Positions 1 to 6,868 of a DNA stretch of 8,066 nt are shown in pieces. The stretch covers positions 1 to 8,066 of the forward strand of contig JAJCYF010000130.1 in NCBI GenBank assembly GCA_029263035.1. Direction: 5' to 3'. Made by a program: the position numbers and the translations under genes. Position 1 is the stretch's first letter; each line of letters starts with the position of its first letter. The DNA is from Actinomycetes bacterium. GTDB taxonomy: Bacteria > Actinomycetota > CADDZG01 > JAHWKV01. Under the pieces are notes generated by a model. It was not told the origin of the DNA. It saw only the letters and a program-made list of their open reading frames with translations, and made no database searches.

Positions 1-1
1 G

Positions 2-2101
2 ATCGCCGGCGGCGGCGCCTACCTGTACTTCTTCAAGTTCTCGCCGCCCATAGAGATCCCTGAACCGGAGGGAATCAACATTGCGCGGTCCAGTCACATC
101 TATGCGGCCGATGGAAGCCTTCTGGCCACGTTGAGGGGTGCAAACTACCGGGTGCCCATCGACTACGCGGAGATGCCGAGCAACCTGCGGCGGGCGGTGA
201 TCGCCTCCGAGGACTCCAGGTTCTTCGAGCACCAGGGCCTGGACTTTGCCGCGATCGTCAAGGCGCTCATCGACGCCCAGTTCTCGGGCGAAAGGCTCCG
301 GGGCGCCTCCACCATCACCCAGCAGTACGTCGGAACGGTTTTCGTCGGCAAGGAGCGCACGCTTACCCGCAAGATCCGGGAAGCCCAGATCGCCTCCCAG
401 CTGGAGCGGGAGGTCTCCAAGGAGACGATTCTGGAGCGCTATCGCAACACCGTCTACTTCGGCGCCGGTGCCTACGGCGTGGAGGCGGCGGCCAACACCT
501 TCTTCGGCAAAAGCGCGAAGGACCTGACCCTTTCCGAGTCGGCGCAGCTGGTCGGCCAGATCCCCGCCCCCAGCACCTACTCTCCCTACTCCAACCCCGC
601 GCGGGCCGAAACCCGCCGGCTTGAGGTGATCACCCGCATGGAGCAGGTCGGCAACATCTCCTCCGCCGAGGCAGCGGAGGCACGGCGCGAAAAGCCGGTC
701 CTCCAGGAGGCCCGGCCCACCGAGGAGATCCTCCGGTACCCCTGGTTCGTCGACGCGGTCAAGCGGTACCTTCAGCACACCTACGGAGTGGAGCGCACCT
801 TCAACGGCGGCCTTGAGGTCACCACGACCCTCGACCCGAGGATGCAGGACCTGGCCGAGAAGGCCATCAACGAGGCGCTCCCCTCCCCCAGCGACCCCTA
901 CGCATCCCTGGTGTCGATCGAGCCCTCTACCGGCTACGTCAAGGCGCTGGTGGGGGGACGGGACTACCTGGCGGAGAAGTACAACATCGCCATCCAGGGG
1001 CGCCGGCAGCCGGGCTCGTCGTTCAAGCCCTTCGTGCTGGTTACCGCGCTCGAGAGCGGGCTTCTGCCCACCTCCAGCTTCCGGGGGCCGTCCACCATCT
1101 GCCTGGCCGCCTGGAGGCCCGACTGCGAGGTGAGCAACTTCGACAACGCGGGCTTTGGGACGGTCGACCTGCGCCGGGCGACCGTGAACTCGGTCAACAC
1201 CGTCTACGCCCAGCTGATCCTCAAGGTCGGCCCCAAGGAGGCGGTGGACACCATCCGCCGTATGGGCATACCGGGACCAACCTGGATGCCCCCCCGGGGT
1301 TCCTGCACGGTAACCGAGGAGGACTCCTGCCGGACCAGAATCGAGGCGGTTCCGGCACTCACGCTGGGCTCCGAGGAGGTCACACCTTTCGAGATGGCCT
1401 CAGCCTTCGGCACCCTGGCCAACCGCGGGACCTACCAGGTGCCCAAGGTCGTATCCAAGATCACCGAGGCTGACGGGACCGTCATCGAGGAGGGCCCCGC
1501 ACCTCCCCGGGACGCAATCGACACCCAGATCGCCGACAACGCCAACGACATCCTTCAGGGAGTGGTGACCGGTGGAACCGGCACCCGGGCCAACATCGGC
1601 CGCCCCGCGGCAGGCAAGACCGGGACCGCCCAGGACTTCCAGAACGCCTGGTTCGTCGGCTACACACCGGAGCTGTCCACCAGCGTCTGGGTTGGCTTCA
1701 AGGACCTCAACCGGCCGCTGCTCAGGGTTCAGGGTCTCAATCGAGTGACCGGCGGAACCATCCCGGCGCAGGTCTGGGCCGCCTTCATGGAGCCCGCCCT
1801 GGGCGACAGCCCCGTGACCGAGTTCGCCGATCCGGAGCCGCTGGAACCCCTGGCCCTTCCGCACAAGGCGAGCACGCCGGACCCGCTATCCACCTTCCTC
1901 GAGCCGTCGTTCGTTCCGTTCACTCCGGAGCCGGAGATACCCACCCCCACCTACTCGCCGCCTTCGGCACCTCCGCCGCCGCCGTCGCCTCCGGACTCAA
2001 CCGGAGGAGGGCTGCTCTCGGACCTGTTCGGGAATCCGCCGCCTCCGCCGCCAAGCCCAAGCCCCACTCCACGGGCTACTCCCAGCCCAACGCCTCCTTA
2101 A
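2..2101 (+). CDS. Bifunctional class A penicillin-binding protein (PBP1A/PonA type), N-terminus cut by window edge
   Basis: Peptidoglycan synthase: an extracytoplasmic glycosyltransferase (GT51) polymerises lipid II and a transpeptidase cross-links the stem peptides. The frame is open to the left edge, so the TTG at 131 is an internal Leu; the cytoplasmic start and most of the membrane anchor are missing. Counting that Leu as residue 1, the GT51 motifs are EDSRFFEHQG at 27-36 (catalytic Glu27), GASTITQQ at 58-65, RKIRE at 80-84, and ILERYRNTVYFG with GVEAA at 100-120. The transpeptidase motifs are SSFK at 296-299 (nucleophile Ser296), SVN at 354-356 and KTG at 496-498. Both active sites look intact. 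Four Cys (324, 332, 392, 400) lie in the transpeptidase domain and could form disulfides outside the cell. From about residue 575 the protein becomes a Pro/Ser/Thr-rich tail ending in SPTP repeats, common in actinobacterial PonA-like proteins. Family assignment is very secure; the paralogue is not determined. Confidence 0.95.
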   Translation: MAGGGAYLYFFKFSPPIEIPEPEGINIARSSHIYAADGSLLATLRGANYRVPIDYAEMPSNLRRAVIASEDSRFFEHQGLDFAAIVKALIDAQFSGERLRGASTITQQYVGTVFVGKERTLTRKIREAQIASQLEREVSKETILERYRNTVYFGAGAYGVEAAANTFFGKSAKDLTLSESAQLVGQIPAPSTYSPYSNPARAETRRLEVITRMEQVGNISSAEAAEARREKPVLQEARPTEEILRYPWFVDAVKRYLQHTYGVERTFNGGLEVTTTLDPRMQDLAEKAINEALPSPSDPYASLVSIEPSTGYVKALVGGRDYLAEKYNIAIQGRRQPGSSFKPFVLVTALESGLLPTSSFRGPSTICLAAWRPDCEVSNFDNAGFGTVDLRRATVNSVNTVYAQLILKVGPKEAVDTIRRMGIPGPTWMPPRGSCTVTEEDSCRTRIEAVPALTLGSEEVTPFEMASAFGTLANRGTYQVPKVVSKITEADGTVIEEGPAPPRDAIDTQIADNANDILQGVVTGGTGTRANIGRPAAGKTGTAQDFQNAWFVGYTPELSTSVWVGFKDLNRPLLRVQGLNRVTGGTIPAQVWAAFMEPALGDSPVTEFADPEPLEPLALPHKASTPDPLSTFLEPSFVPFTPEPEIPTPTYSPPSAPPPPPSPPDSTGGGLLSDLFGNPPPPPPSPSPTPRATPSPTPP

Positions 2102-2133
2102 CGAACGGCACAGGCGGGAACGAACGGCACAGG
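2100..2133. repeat. Short direct repeat (2 x 15 bases) after the PBP stop codon
   Basis: The 15-base unit AACGAACGGCACAGG occurs at 2100-2114 and again at 2119-2133, separated by CGGG (period 19). The first copy includes the last two bases of the PBP stop codon. It looks like a local slippage duplication in the 62-base convergent gap. No stem followed by a T-run, as expected for an intrinsic terminator, is visible in this gap on either strand. Confidence 0.8.
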
Positions 2134-2163
2134 GGGGCAGCCTGGACTGGAGGACCGGCCGGC

Positions 2164-3237
2164 TCAGCCGATCGGCACGTCCGCAGTGTTGGGGTTGGAC
2201 GGGGGAGGCTGATTGACGACCTCCGGTCCTCCCTGGGGGGCAGCATCTGAAGGCGCCTCCGGGGCGGGGCTCGCCGGCTCCCCGCCCGGGCTGGGGCTCG
2301 CAGCGGTCCGGCCCCGGTTGTTCGACGGACAGCGCAGAACCCGTGAACACGCCAGCTCGATCGGCGTGGCCGAAGCCTTGGTCTCCCCGCCGGATGCGGC
2401 GGGGCTCTTGCTCAGCACACCAACGACCCTGCCGTCGTCATCGATGAGCGGCCCGCCGATATAGGCGTCCGGAACCTCGGTGTCGATACCCAGTGCGGCG
2501 GAGGTGACGCTGGTCAATTTTGCTTGAATGCCGGCGGCGTAGGGGTTGGATTTCGTGTTACCCAGCACCCAGACCGGGTCCCCCTCCTTCGGCTCCTCGA
2601 CCCGGGAGAACCTCAGGGACCGCTCCGCCGCGACCCGGTAGATCACAAGCGCCAGGTCGCGCCCGGGGTCGGTCTCATAGACCTCACCGACCAGGTTGGA
2701 GTTGCGGTGCCGGATTGAAAGATCGCTGACGTTGTTGACCCCGGCCACCAGGCTGTGGCTGGTGAGGACCCAGGTGCCGTCATCCGTCGAGTTGACCACG
2801 AAGCCGGACCCAGAAACCCCCCGATTGGCGGAGTCGATACCCGAAACGCCCACGATTGCAGGCGAAGCAATCTGCACCAGCTGTTTGGTGGGATCCACCG
2901 GCGCCGCGCCCGAGACATTCAGGTTGGGAGATTCCTCCGGAGCGGGGGCGCCGCCGATCCGCTCCTCGAGGGATTCCTGCAGCTCCTCCTGGGAGTCCAG
3001 CAGCTCGGCCCGCAGGTTGTTCACCTGGCCCTGGTAGATGGCAAAAAGGATCAGTCCGGAAAGTCCCGCACCCAGCCCGAACATCAGAATCCAGACCGCC
3101 AGCTGCACCACGGTCTTGGGCGTCAAAAGGTCCGCCATACCGTCCTTGCCTACGGGACCGAAGGGATCGGGAGGTGGGTTCTTGCCCGGAGGTTGGTAAC
3201 CCCCGTACTGGGGCGGGTAGGACGAAGAGTGCGGCAT
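2164..3237 (-). CDS. Membrane-anchored HtrA/trypsin-fold protein lacking the catalytic serine (probable pseudoprotease)
   Basis: A 357-residue protein. The N-terminal ~40 residues are Pro/Gly/Tyr-rich and presumably cytoplasmic; a membrane helix spans about 43-68, followed by a Glu/Leu-rich probable coiled coil (70-95) and an S1/HtrA-like domain (about 118-300). Domain landmarks are GSGF at 143-146, LTSHSLVAG at 158-166 (His161 in the catalytic His position) and RDLALV at 193-198 (Asp194 in the catalytic Asp position). The Ser loop reads DAYIGGPL at 257-264 where active members have GNSGGPL, so Ile260 (codon at 2458-2460) replaces the nucleophile. There is no PDZ domain; a Pro/Ser/Ala-rich tail covers about 310-357. 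Cys297 and Cys303 may pair. The ATG at 3237 is preferred over the in-frame start at 3321 because the extra 28 residues look non-coding and a TAAGAT hexamer lies 8 bases before this ATG. Likely role, inferred: extracytoplasmic binding or sensing rather than proteolysis. It is convergent with the PBP gene and divergent from sat. Confidence 0.82.
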   Translation of the reverse strand: MPHSSSYPPQYGGYQPPGKNPPPDPFGPVGKDGMADLLTPKTVVQLAVWILMFGLGAGLSGLILFAIYQGQVNNLRAELLDSQEELQESLEERIGGAPAPEESPNLNVSGAAPVDPTKQLVQIASPAIVGVSGIDSANRGVSGSGFVVNSTDDGTWVLTSHSLVAGVNNVSDLSIRHRNSNLVGEVYETDPGRDLALVIYRVAAERSLRFSRVEEPKEGDPVWVLGNTKSNPYAAGIQAKLTSVTSAALGIDTEVPDAYIGGPLIDDDGRVVGVLSKSPAASGGETKASATPIELACSRVLRCPSNNRGRTAASPSPGGEPASPAPEAPSDAAPQGGPEVVNQPPPSNPNTADVPIG

Positions 3238-3245
3238 TGACGTAA

Positions 3246-3251
3246 ATCTTA
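3246..3251 (-). promoter_or_regulatory. Candidate -10 element for a leaderless HtrA-like transcript
   Basis: On the minus strand TAAGAT is followed by eight bases and then the ATG at 3237. That spacing would put transcription start on or next to the initiation codon. No Shine-Dalgarno sequence precedes the ATG. No convincing -35 hexamer is visible at 16-19 bases upstream, so this rests on the -10 and its spacing only. Confidence 0.4.
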
Positions 3252-3280
3252 ACCGCCGAAGGCAAAGCCATCGTGTTGGA

Positions 3281-3286
3281 TAGAAT
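3281..3286 (+). promoter_or_regulatory. Candidate -10 element for sat
   Basis: TAGAAT on the plus strand lies in the 135-base divergent gap, preceded by TTGGA. It would give a transcription start near 3293 and a leader of about 80 bases before the sat ATG. No good -35 match lies at the expected distance, so this is a tentative call. Confidence 0.3.
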
Positions 3287-3287
3287 A

Positions 3288-3311
3288 CCCGGGCACGAAA
3301 TGCCTGCCGGG
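3288..3311 (+). promoter_or_regulatory. Imperfect inverted repeat in the sat leader/promoter region
   Basis: CCCG GGCA (3288-3295) can pair with TGCC (3301-3304) and CGGG (3308-3311), leaving a five-base CGAAA loop and a three-base bulge: eight base pairs in all. It begins two bases after the candidate sat -10. It could be an operator or an early leader hairpin. In high-GC DNA a stem of this size also arises by chance. Confidence 0.25.
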
Positions 3312-3358
3312 AACCGCCCATTCCTCCAGGCTTCCAGGCCGTATTCCGCGCACCCTGC

Positions 3359-3364
3359 AGGAGA
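3359..3364 (+). promoter_or_regulatory. Shine-Dalgarno sequence of sat
   Basis: AGGAGA lies eight bases before the ATG at 3373, an optimal spacing, and fixes the sat start. It overlaps the palindrome CCTGCAGG (3354-3361). It contrasts with three minus-strand genes in this window that have no such site. Confidence 0.75.
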
Positions 3365-3372
3365 CCTTTGGC

Positions 3373-4575
3373 ATGACAACCCGGGAAGACCGCACATCAA
3401 GCCCCCGCATCCTGGGAGGCGGCCCCGCCCACGGCGGTGTCCTCATCCAGCTCACGGCCCCCGACGATGAGGCTGCCGGCTGGCGGGACCGGGCGCCGGG
3501 CCTGCCGTCCCTGACGGTGGAAGGCCAGACTCTGGCCGACCTGGAGTGCCTGGCCGTGGGAGCTTTCAGCCCGCTAAACGGCTTCATGGGCCGCGCGGAC
3601 TACGAGTGCGTGCTGAAGGAGATGCGGCTGATATCCGGCCTGGCCTGGACCCTGCCCGTCACGCTGGCCGCAACCGACGATGAGCTGGAGTCGTTCAAAG
3701 GTTCGGAAAACATCGTCCTGAAGTCGCCCGCCGGCGAAATCCTGGCGATTCTTCACCTGGAGGAGGTTTTTCCCTACGACCGGCCGGCGGAGGCCCGGCA
3801 CGTCTACCGGACCGAGGACATCAACCACCCCGGCGTAGCCGCGATGGCCACCCGGGGCGAACACCTGTTGGGCGGACGGGTAACCGTGGTGGGCCTTCCC
3901 GCCGGCCGCCCGTTCGAGAATTTGAGGCTGACGCCGGCCCAGGTCCGCGAGGAGCTCGCCAAACTCGGCTGGAAGACCATTGCCGGATTCCAGACCCGGC
4001 AGCCCATCCACCGGGCCCATGAGTACCACACCAAAGCTGCGCTGGAGACGCTCGACGGGCTCCTGCTTCACCCGATGGTCAGCGAAGGAAAGGGCGAGGA
4101 CTTCCCGGCCGCGGTCCGCATGGCGGCCTACGAAACCCTGCTGGCCAACTTCTACCCCCCGGGGCGGGTATTCCTCTCCGCATTTCCCGCCACCATGCGC
4201 TATGCAGGCCCCCGGGAGGCCGTGTTCCACGCCATCTGCCGCAAGAACTACGGCTGCACCCACTTCATAGTCGGCCGGGATCACGCCGGCTTCGCCAGCT
4301 ACTACGGTTCGTTTGAGGCGCACGAGATCTTCACCGAGTTCACCACCGCCGAGCTGGGGATCACCCCCCTGCTGTTCGACCATGCGTTCTGGTGCGGCCT
4401 GTGCGATCAGATGACGACGGTGAAGACCTGCCCGCACTCTCCGGAGGAGCGAATCGTGCTGTCGGGAACCGAGGTCAAGCGCCGGCTGGTCCTGGGAGAG
4501 TCAATTCCCAAGGAATTCACGCGTCTACCGGTGGCCGAGGTTCTGCGCCGGTCCCTCAAAGAAGGCGACCGCTAG
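3373..4575 (+). CDS. sat: Sulfate adenylyltransferase (ATP sulfurylase, single-subunit type)
   Basis: Catalyses ATP + sulfate to adenosine 5'-phosphosulfate (APS) + pyrophosphate, the activation step of sulfate metabolism, in the cytoplasm. The 400-residue length fits the single-subunit Sat/Met3 family, with no APS-kinase domain attached. An N-terminal PUA-like region (about 5-180) includes AFSPLNGFMG at 64-73. The catalytic domain carries QTRQPIHRAHEY at 207-218 (His213 and His216 of the HxxH nucleotide motif), VGRDHAG at 300-306 and LSGTEVKRRL at 363-372. Cys341, Cys344, Cys353 and His355 form a CxxC...CPH cluster resembling the zinc site known in bacterial ATP sulfurylases. In the first motif Gln210 stands where most homologues, as I recall them, have Asn (QTRNP). 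A good Shine-Dalgarno site supports the start. No cysD/N, cysC, cysH or apr genes are nearby, so assimilatory or dissimilatory use cannot be decided here; assimilation is likelier. The last four bases overlap the end of mscL. Confidence 0.95.
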   Translation: MTTREDRTSSPRILGGGPAHGGVLIQLTAPDDEAAGWRDRAPGLPSLTVEGQTLADLECLAVGAFSPLNGFMGRADYECVLKEMRLISGLAWTLPVTLAATDDELESFKGSENIVLKSPAGEILAILHLEEVFPYDRPAEARHVYRTEDINHPGVAAMATRGEHLLGGRVTVVGLPAGRPFENLRLTPAQVREELAKLGWKTIAGFQTRQPIHRAHEYHTKAALETLDGLLLHPMVSEGKGEDFPAAVRMAAYETLLANFYPPGRVFLSAFPATMRYAGPREAVFHAICRKNYGCTHFIVGRDHAGFASYYGSFEAHEIFTEFTTAELGITPLLFDHAFWCGLCDQMTTVKTCPHSPEERIVLSGTEVKRRLVLGESIPKEFTRLPVAEVLRRSLKEGDR

Positions 4576-5018
4576 GACCCGGGCTCAGGCTCCGGCAAAG
4601 CTTGAACCTCGCTGGTGCAAAACGCGCACCGGCTGGCGGCCCGGGGAATGGCGCTGAGGCAGGCCGGGCAGTTGCGGGTGGTGGAGGCGATCTCGGGCTC
4701 GGTCTTGCGCCTCGCCATCAGCTTGTTGAGGGGCTTGACCACCAGAAAGAAGATCGCCGCCGCCACCAGCAGGAACGAGATCACCGCATTCAGGAAGAGC
4801 CCGTAGCTGATGCTCGACGTGCCGACGTCGACCGCCAGGCTCTTGAAGTCGGGGACCCGGAAGATGCCGGTTAAAGGGGTGAGAACATTCTCAACCAGCG
4901 AGGTGATCACCGCACCGAACGCGGCGCCGATGACCACACCGACCGCCAGGTCCACCACGTTGCCCCGCAGCACGAATGACTGGAACTCCTTCAACAGACC
5001 CTGCTTTTCATCAGCCAT
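4572..5018 (-). CDS. mscL: Large-conductance mechanosensitive channel MscL with Cys4 C-terminal tail
   Basis: A homopentameric inner-membrane channel that opens under high membrane tension and releases solutes on osmotic downshock. The protein has 148 residues. Diagnostic features are the amphipathic N-terminal helix (GLLKEFQSFVLRGNVVDLAVG, first 20 shown as residues 7-26), TM1 at about 20-45 with the small-residue pore face, a short periplasmic loop (50-72) and TM2 at about 73-97 ending in KPLNKLMARR. The C-terminus carries CPAC (117-120) and CAFC (131-134), a CxxC-x10-CxxC zinc-ribbon-like unit seen in many bacterial MscL but absent from the E. coli and M. tuberculosis proteins. The ATG at 5018 shares its A with the stop codon of the upstream DUF2207 gene, so translation is probably coupled. 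The frame stays open far upstream, but that stretch is a shadow of DUF2207. The stop codon TAG overlaps the sat stop on the other strand. Confidence 0.96.
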   Translation of the reverse strand: MADEKQGLLKEFQSFVLRGNVVDLAVGVVIGAAFGAVITSLVENVLTPLTGIFRVPDFKSLAVDVGTSSISYGLFLNAVISFLLVAAAIFFLVVKPLNKLMARRKTEPEIASTTRNCPACLSAIPRAASRCAFCTSEVQALPEPEPGS

Positions 5019-6844
5019 TACCAGGACCCCCCTCCACCGCCGCCACCCCCGCCTCCGGAGAACCCTCCCCCGCCGCTGAACCCGCTGCTTCCGGACGAGG
5101 ATGGGGTGGAGGAGATGGTGCCGGCGGTAAATGTTGTAAAGCCGCTTATCGAGTTTGAAAACGATGATGCGGTGAACATGTGACCGGGCGAGCTGCCGAC
5201 GTACCAATAGGTCGGGGGCAGCTCCCCGTCCAGGCCTTCGAACGCGTTGGCCCACTTCTTGGTGGCGCCGAACACCACGGCGTAGGGAAGGTACTCGGAG
5301 AACAGGTTCTTTTGTTCGGCGAACCTGGCCCGGTCCTTTTCGGACTCTTCGATGAACTTGCGGAAGCCCTTGATCCGCCGGGCCACCGCCGTACCCTTCG
5401 CGGTTTTGCTGGGCATGCGGTGGGCGTTGATCAGGACCATCAGGCCGGCCAGGGGAAACGGGATGGCCATGAGCCCGAAGTGAGTGAATGCGGCCACAGC
5501 CACCAGGAAGGCCGATCCCAGAATCAAAAGAGCGATCCCTATACCCGTCCAGGTGTTGCGGACCCGATCGGGGCGGGTGTTGAACCAGCCCTGTTCGACG
5601 ACATCCTTGTACAGAGCGTCCTGAACCGACTTCAGCTTCGTAGCGAACTTGTCCTCGAGCTGGGAGAGCATGACCTCGGGCACTGCGGACGAGAAGATGC
5701 TCGTGAACAGCAACCTCTCGTAGGGACGCAGGTCGTCGGGCTCCTTCAGCTTGTGCAGCCACCAGTCCTCCTTGCCGAACAGGCCCTCCTTGGGGATCTC
5801 CTCGATGCGAAGGTAGCCCCGGACCGCCAGGTCGACGATGGTGGCTATCACGTCGAGGGTGTGTGCGGTCTCATCGACCAGGGTTCCGACCTGGCCGGGA
5901 CGCAGGTTGTCCGGCGGAACGTACTCGACGGGGATGCCGGGGCGCTCAAAGACGCCCACCGGCTCATCCGGGCCGGCGGATCCCATGGCGGCGTCCACGG
6001 GAGAGCCGCTGAAGCGCCGGTCCCGGCCCTTGCGGAAGATCTGTTGATAGAGCAGCGCACCAAGCAGGGCGGCAAGGGTGAGAGACCCCGCGACGGTGAA
6101 CGGGGTCGCCCGGAAGGCGCTTGCCAGACTCCATCGCTCGTCAAGTACCGGCGCCGGAGGATCCACGACGCCGGCAGGTATTCCCACCACGATCGTCAGG
6201 GACTCGTACGGGTTGAGCGTCGGGTGCGAGAACTTTGCCTCCCGGCCGCCGGTCCGGGCATCGGCGCACGGCAGGCTGGACCCCTGGGGACCGGCAAAGC
6301 AGGTCGCCCGGGTGACGTCGGCGGGAGCGGCGACCGTAACGTTGACGTTGCGGATCGGCACCTCCCATTCGAAACCTATGGCGTTCCAGTAGAGCTCGTC
6401 GTGATCGTCGAAGGAATTGAGGGCCGCCTCGATGCGATAGACGATCTCGTACTGGCGCAGGCCGCTGATGGTCACGTCCGGGTCGCCGATCTTGATAACC
6501 TCGTTGCCGCCTTCGGTCAGCAGTTCATACTCGTCCGGCGTCCCGGGAGATCCGGTTACCGAGATCACCTCGAGGGGGTAGATCCGGTCGAACTTGTCGT
6601 CGTAGTTGAAGCGAACGGGGATATTACGGAAGATGCCGTGGCGCTCGGCCGCCCCGAAGTCGTAGGTGATCTTCTCGGTCACCAGCAGGTCCCCGTCGGG
6701 GCTTTCGATCTGCATGTCTACCTGGTAGCCGGTGATCTGCTCGGAGCCGGGCTGAGCCCAGGCCGGTGAGGTTGCTCCGGCGGCCAGCGCGCACAGCAGC
6801 AGGGATGCAAACAAACCCCTGAGCCGAGCCGGAGTCAACGTCAT
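5018..6844 (-). CDS. DUF2207 domain-containing membrane protein with Gly-rich C-terminus
   Basis: A 608-residue exported membrane protein of a widespread family with no established biochemical function. A signal peptide (1-30) has basic residues, a Leu/Ala core and an AWA-Q cleavage site. The extracytoplasmic DUF2207 domain (about 35-225) shows the family pattern: TGYQVDMQI, LLVTEKITYDF, then RHGIFRNIPVRF at 68-79. Cys182 and Cys193 may form a disulfide. TM1 spans about 246-267; a cytoplasmic region follows (about 270-430, with VDLAVRGYLRIEE at 337-349); TM2-TM3 span about 433-474. A conserved block LPYAVVFGATKKWANAF sits at 519-535. The end is Ser/Thr-rich, then FSGGGGFSGGGG and a ten-Gly run before SW. 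The ATG at 6844 lacks a Shine-Dalgarno site but has TAGGTT six bases upstream. It overlaps mscL by one base, implying a shared transcript. Function is not inferred beyond an envelope location. Confidence 0.92.
   Translation of the reverse strand: MTLTPARLRGLFASLLLCALAAGATSPAWAQPGSEQITGYQVDMQIESPDGDLLVTEKITYDFGAAERHGIFRNIPVRFNYDDKFDRIYPLEVISVTGSPGTPDEYELLTEGGNEVIKIGDPDVTISGLRQYEIVYRIEAALNSFDDHDELYWNAIGFEWEVPIRNVNVTVAAPADVTRATCFAGPQGSSLPCADARTGGREAKFSHPTLNPYESLTIVVGIPAGVVDPPAPVLDERWSLASAFRATPFTVAGSLTLAALLGALLYQQIFRKGRDRRFSGSPVDAAMGSAGPDEPVGVFERPGIPVEYVPPDNLRPGQVGTLVDETAHTLDVIATIVDLAVRGYLRIEEIPKEGLFGKEDWWLHKLKEPDDLRPYERLLFTSIFSSAVPEVMLSQLEDKFATKLKSVQDALYKDVVEQGWFNTRPDRVRNTWTGIGIALLILGSAFLVAVAAFTHFGLMAIPFPLAGLMVLINAHRMPSKTAKGTAVARRIKGFRKFIEESEKDRARFAEQKNLFSEYLPYAVVFGATKKWANAFEGLDGELPPTYWYVGSSPGHMFTASSFSNSISGFTTFTAGTISSTPSSSGSSGFSGGGGFSGGGGGGGGGGSW
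5021..5080 (-). repeat. Low-complexity Gly-codon tract
   Basis: Runs of GGN codons encode the glycine-rich end of the DUF2207 protein (FSGGGG repeats and poly-Gly). Such tracts are prone to slippage; here the frame is intact through to the stop codon. Confidence 0.7.
5031..5035 (-). promoter_or_regulatory. Shine-Dalgarno sequence of mscL inside the DUF2207 Gly codons
   Basis: GGAGG followed by a G-run lies 12 bases before the mscL ATG (about 10 if AGGGG is the pairing core). It is formed by the final glycine codons of DUF2207, so one stretch of DNA codes the Gly tail and supplies the ribosome binding site. Confidence 0.5.
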
Positions 6845-6850
6845 TTTTGT

Positions 6851-6856
6851 AACCTA
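6851..6856 (-). promoter_or_regulatory. Candidate -10 element for a leaderless DUF2207-mscL transcript
   Basis: Minus-strand TAGGTT is followed by ACAAAA and then the ATG at 6844. The six-base spacing would place the transcription start on the initiation codon. No Shine-Dalgarno sequence and no clear -35 are visible. Confidence 0.4.
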
Positions 6857-6868
6857 CACCGCCCGCTC

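Noticed and set aside
131..133. TTG as the start of the penicillin-binding protein
   Set aside because: The same frame is open to position 2 and the residues before it (HIYAADGSLLATL) are the normal lead-in to the GT51 domain, so the gene continues past the left edge.
2134..2170. Possible bidirectional terminator between the PBP and HtrA-like genes
   Set aside because: Only four-pair stems (such as CGGC-TCA-GCCG) and the palindrome CCGGCCGG are found, with no T-run on either side.
3238..3321. N-terminal extension of the HtrA-like protein to the ATG at 3321
   Set aside because: The 28 extra residues have no family-like character, run through the divergent promoter region, and the ATG at 3237 has a well-placed -10.
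3574..4437. 287-residue minus-strand open frame opposite sat
   Set aside because: Antisense shadow of a strongly conserved enzyme gene; no recognisable domain.
5019..5762. Extension of the mscL frame upstream to form a 396-residue protein
   Set aside because: The upstream part is Arg/Gly-rich sequence lying entirely inside DUF2207 in another frame; a family-typical MscL begins at 5018 with MADEKQ.
5180..6769. 529-residue plus-strand open frame opposite DUF2207
   Set aside because: It lies wholly antisense to a well-supported gene, resembles no family, and is a usual by-product of high-GC codon bias.
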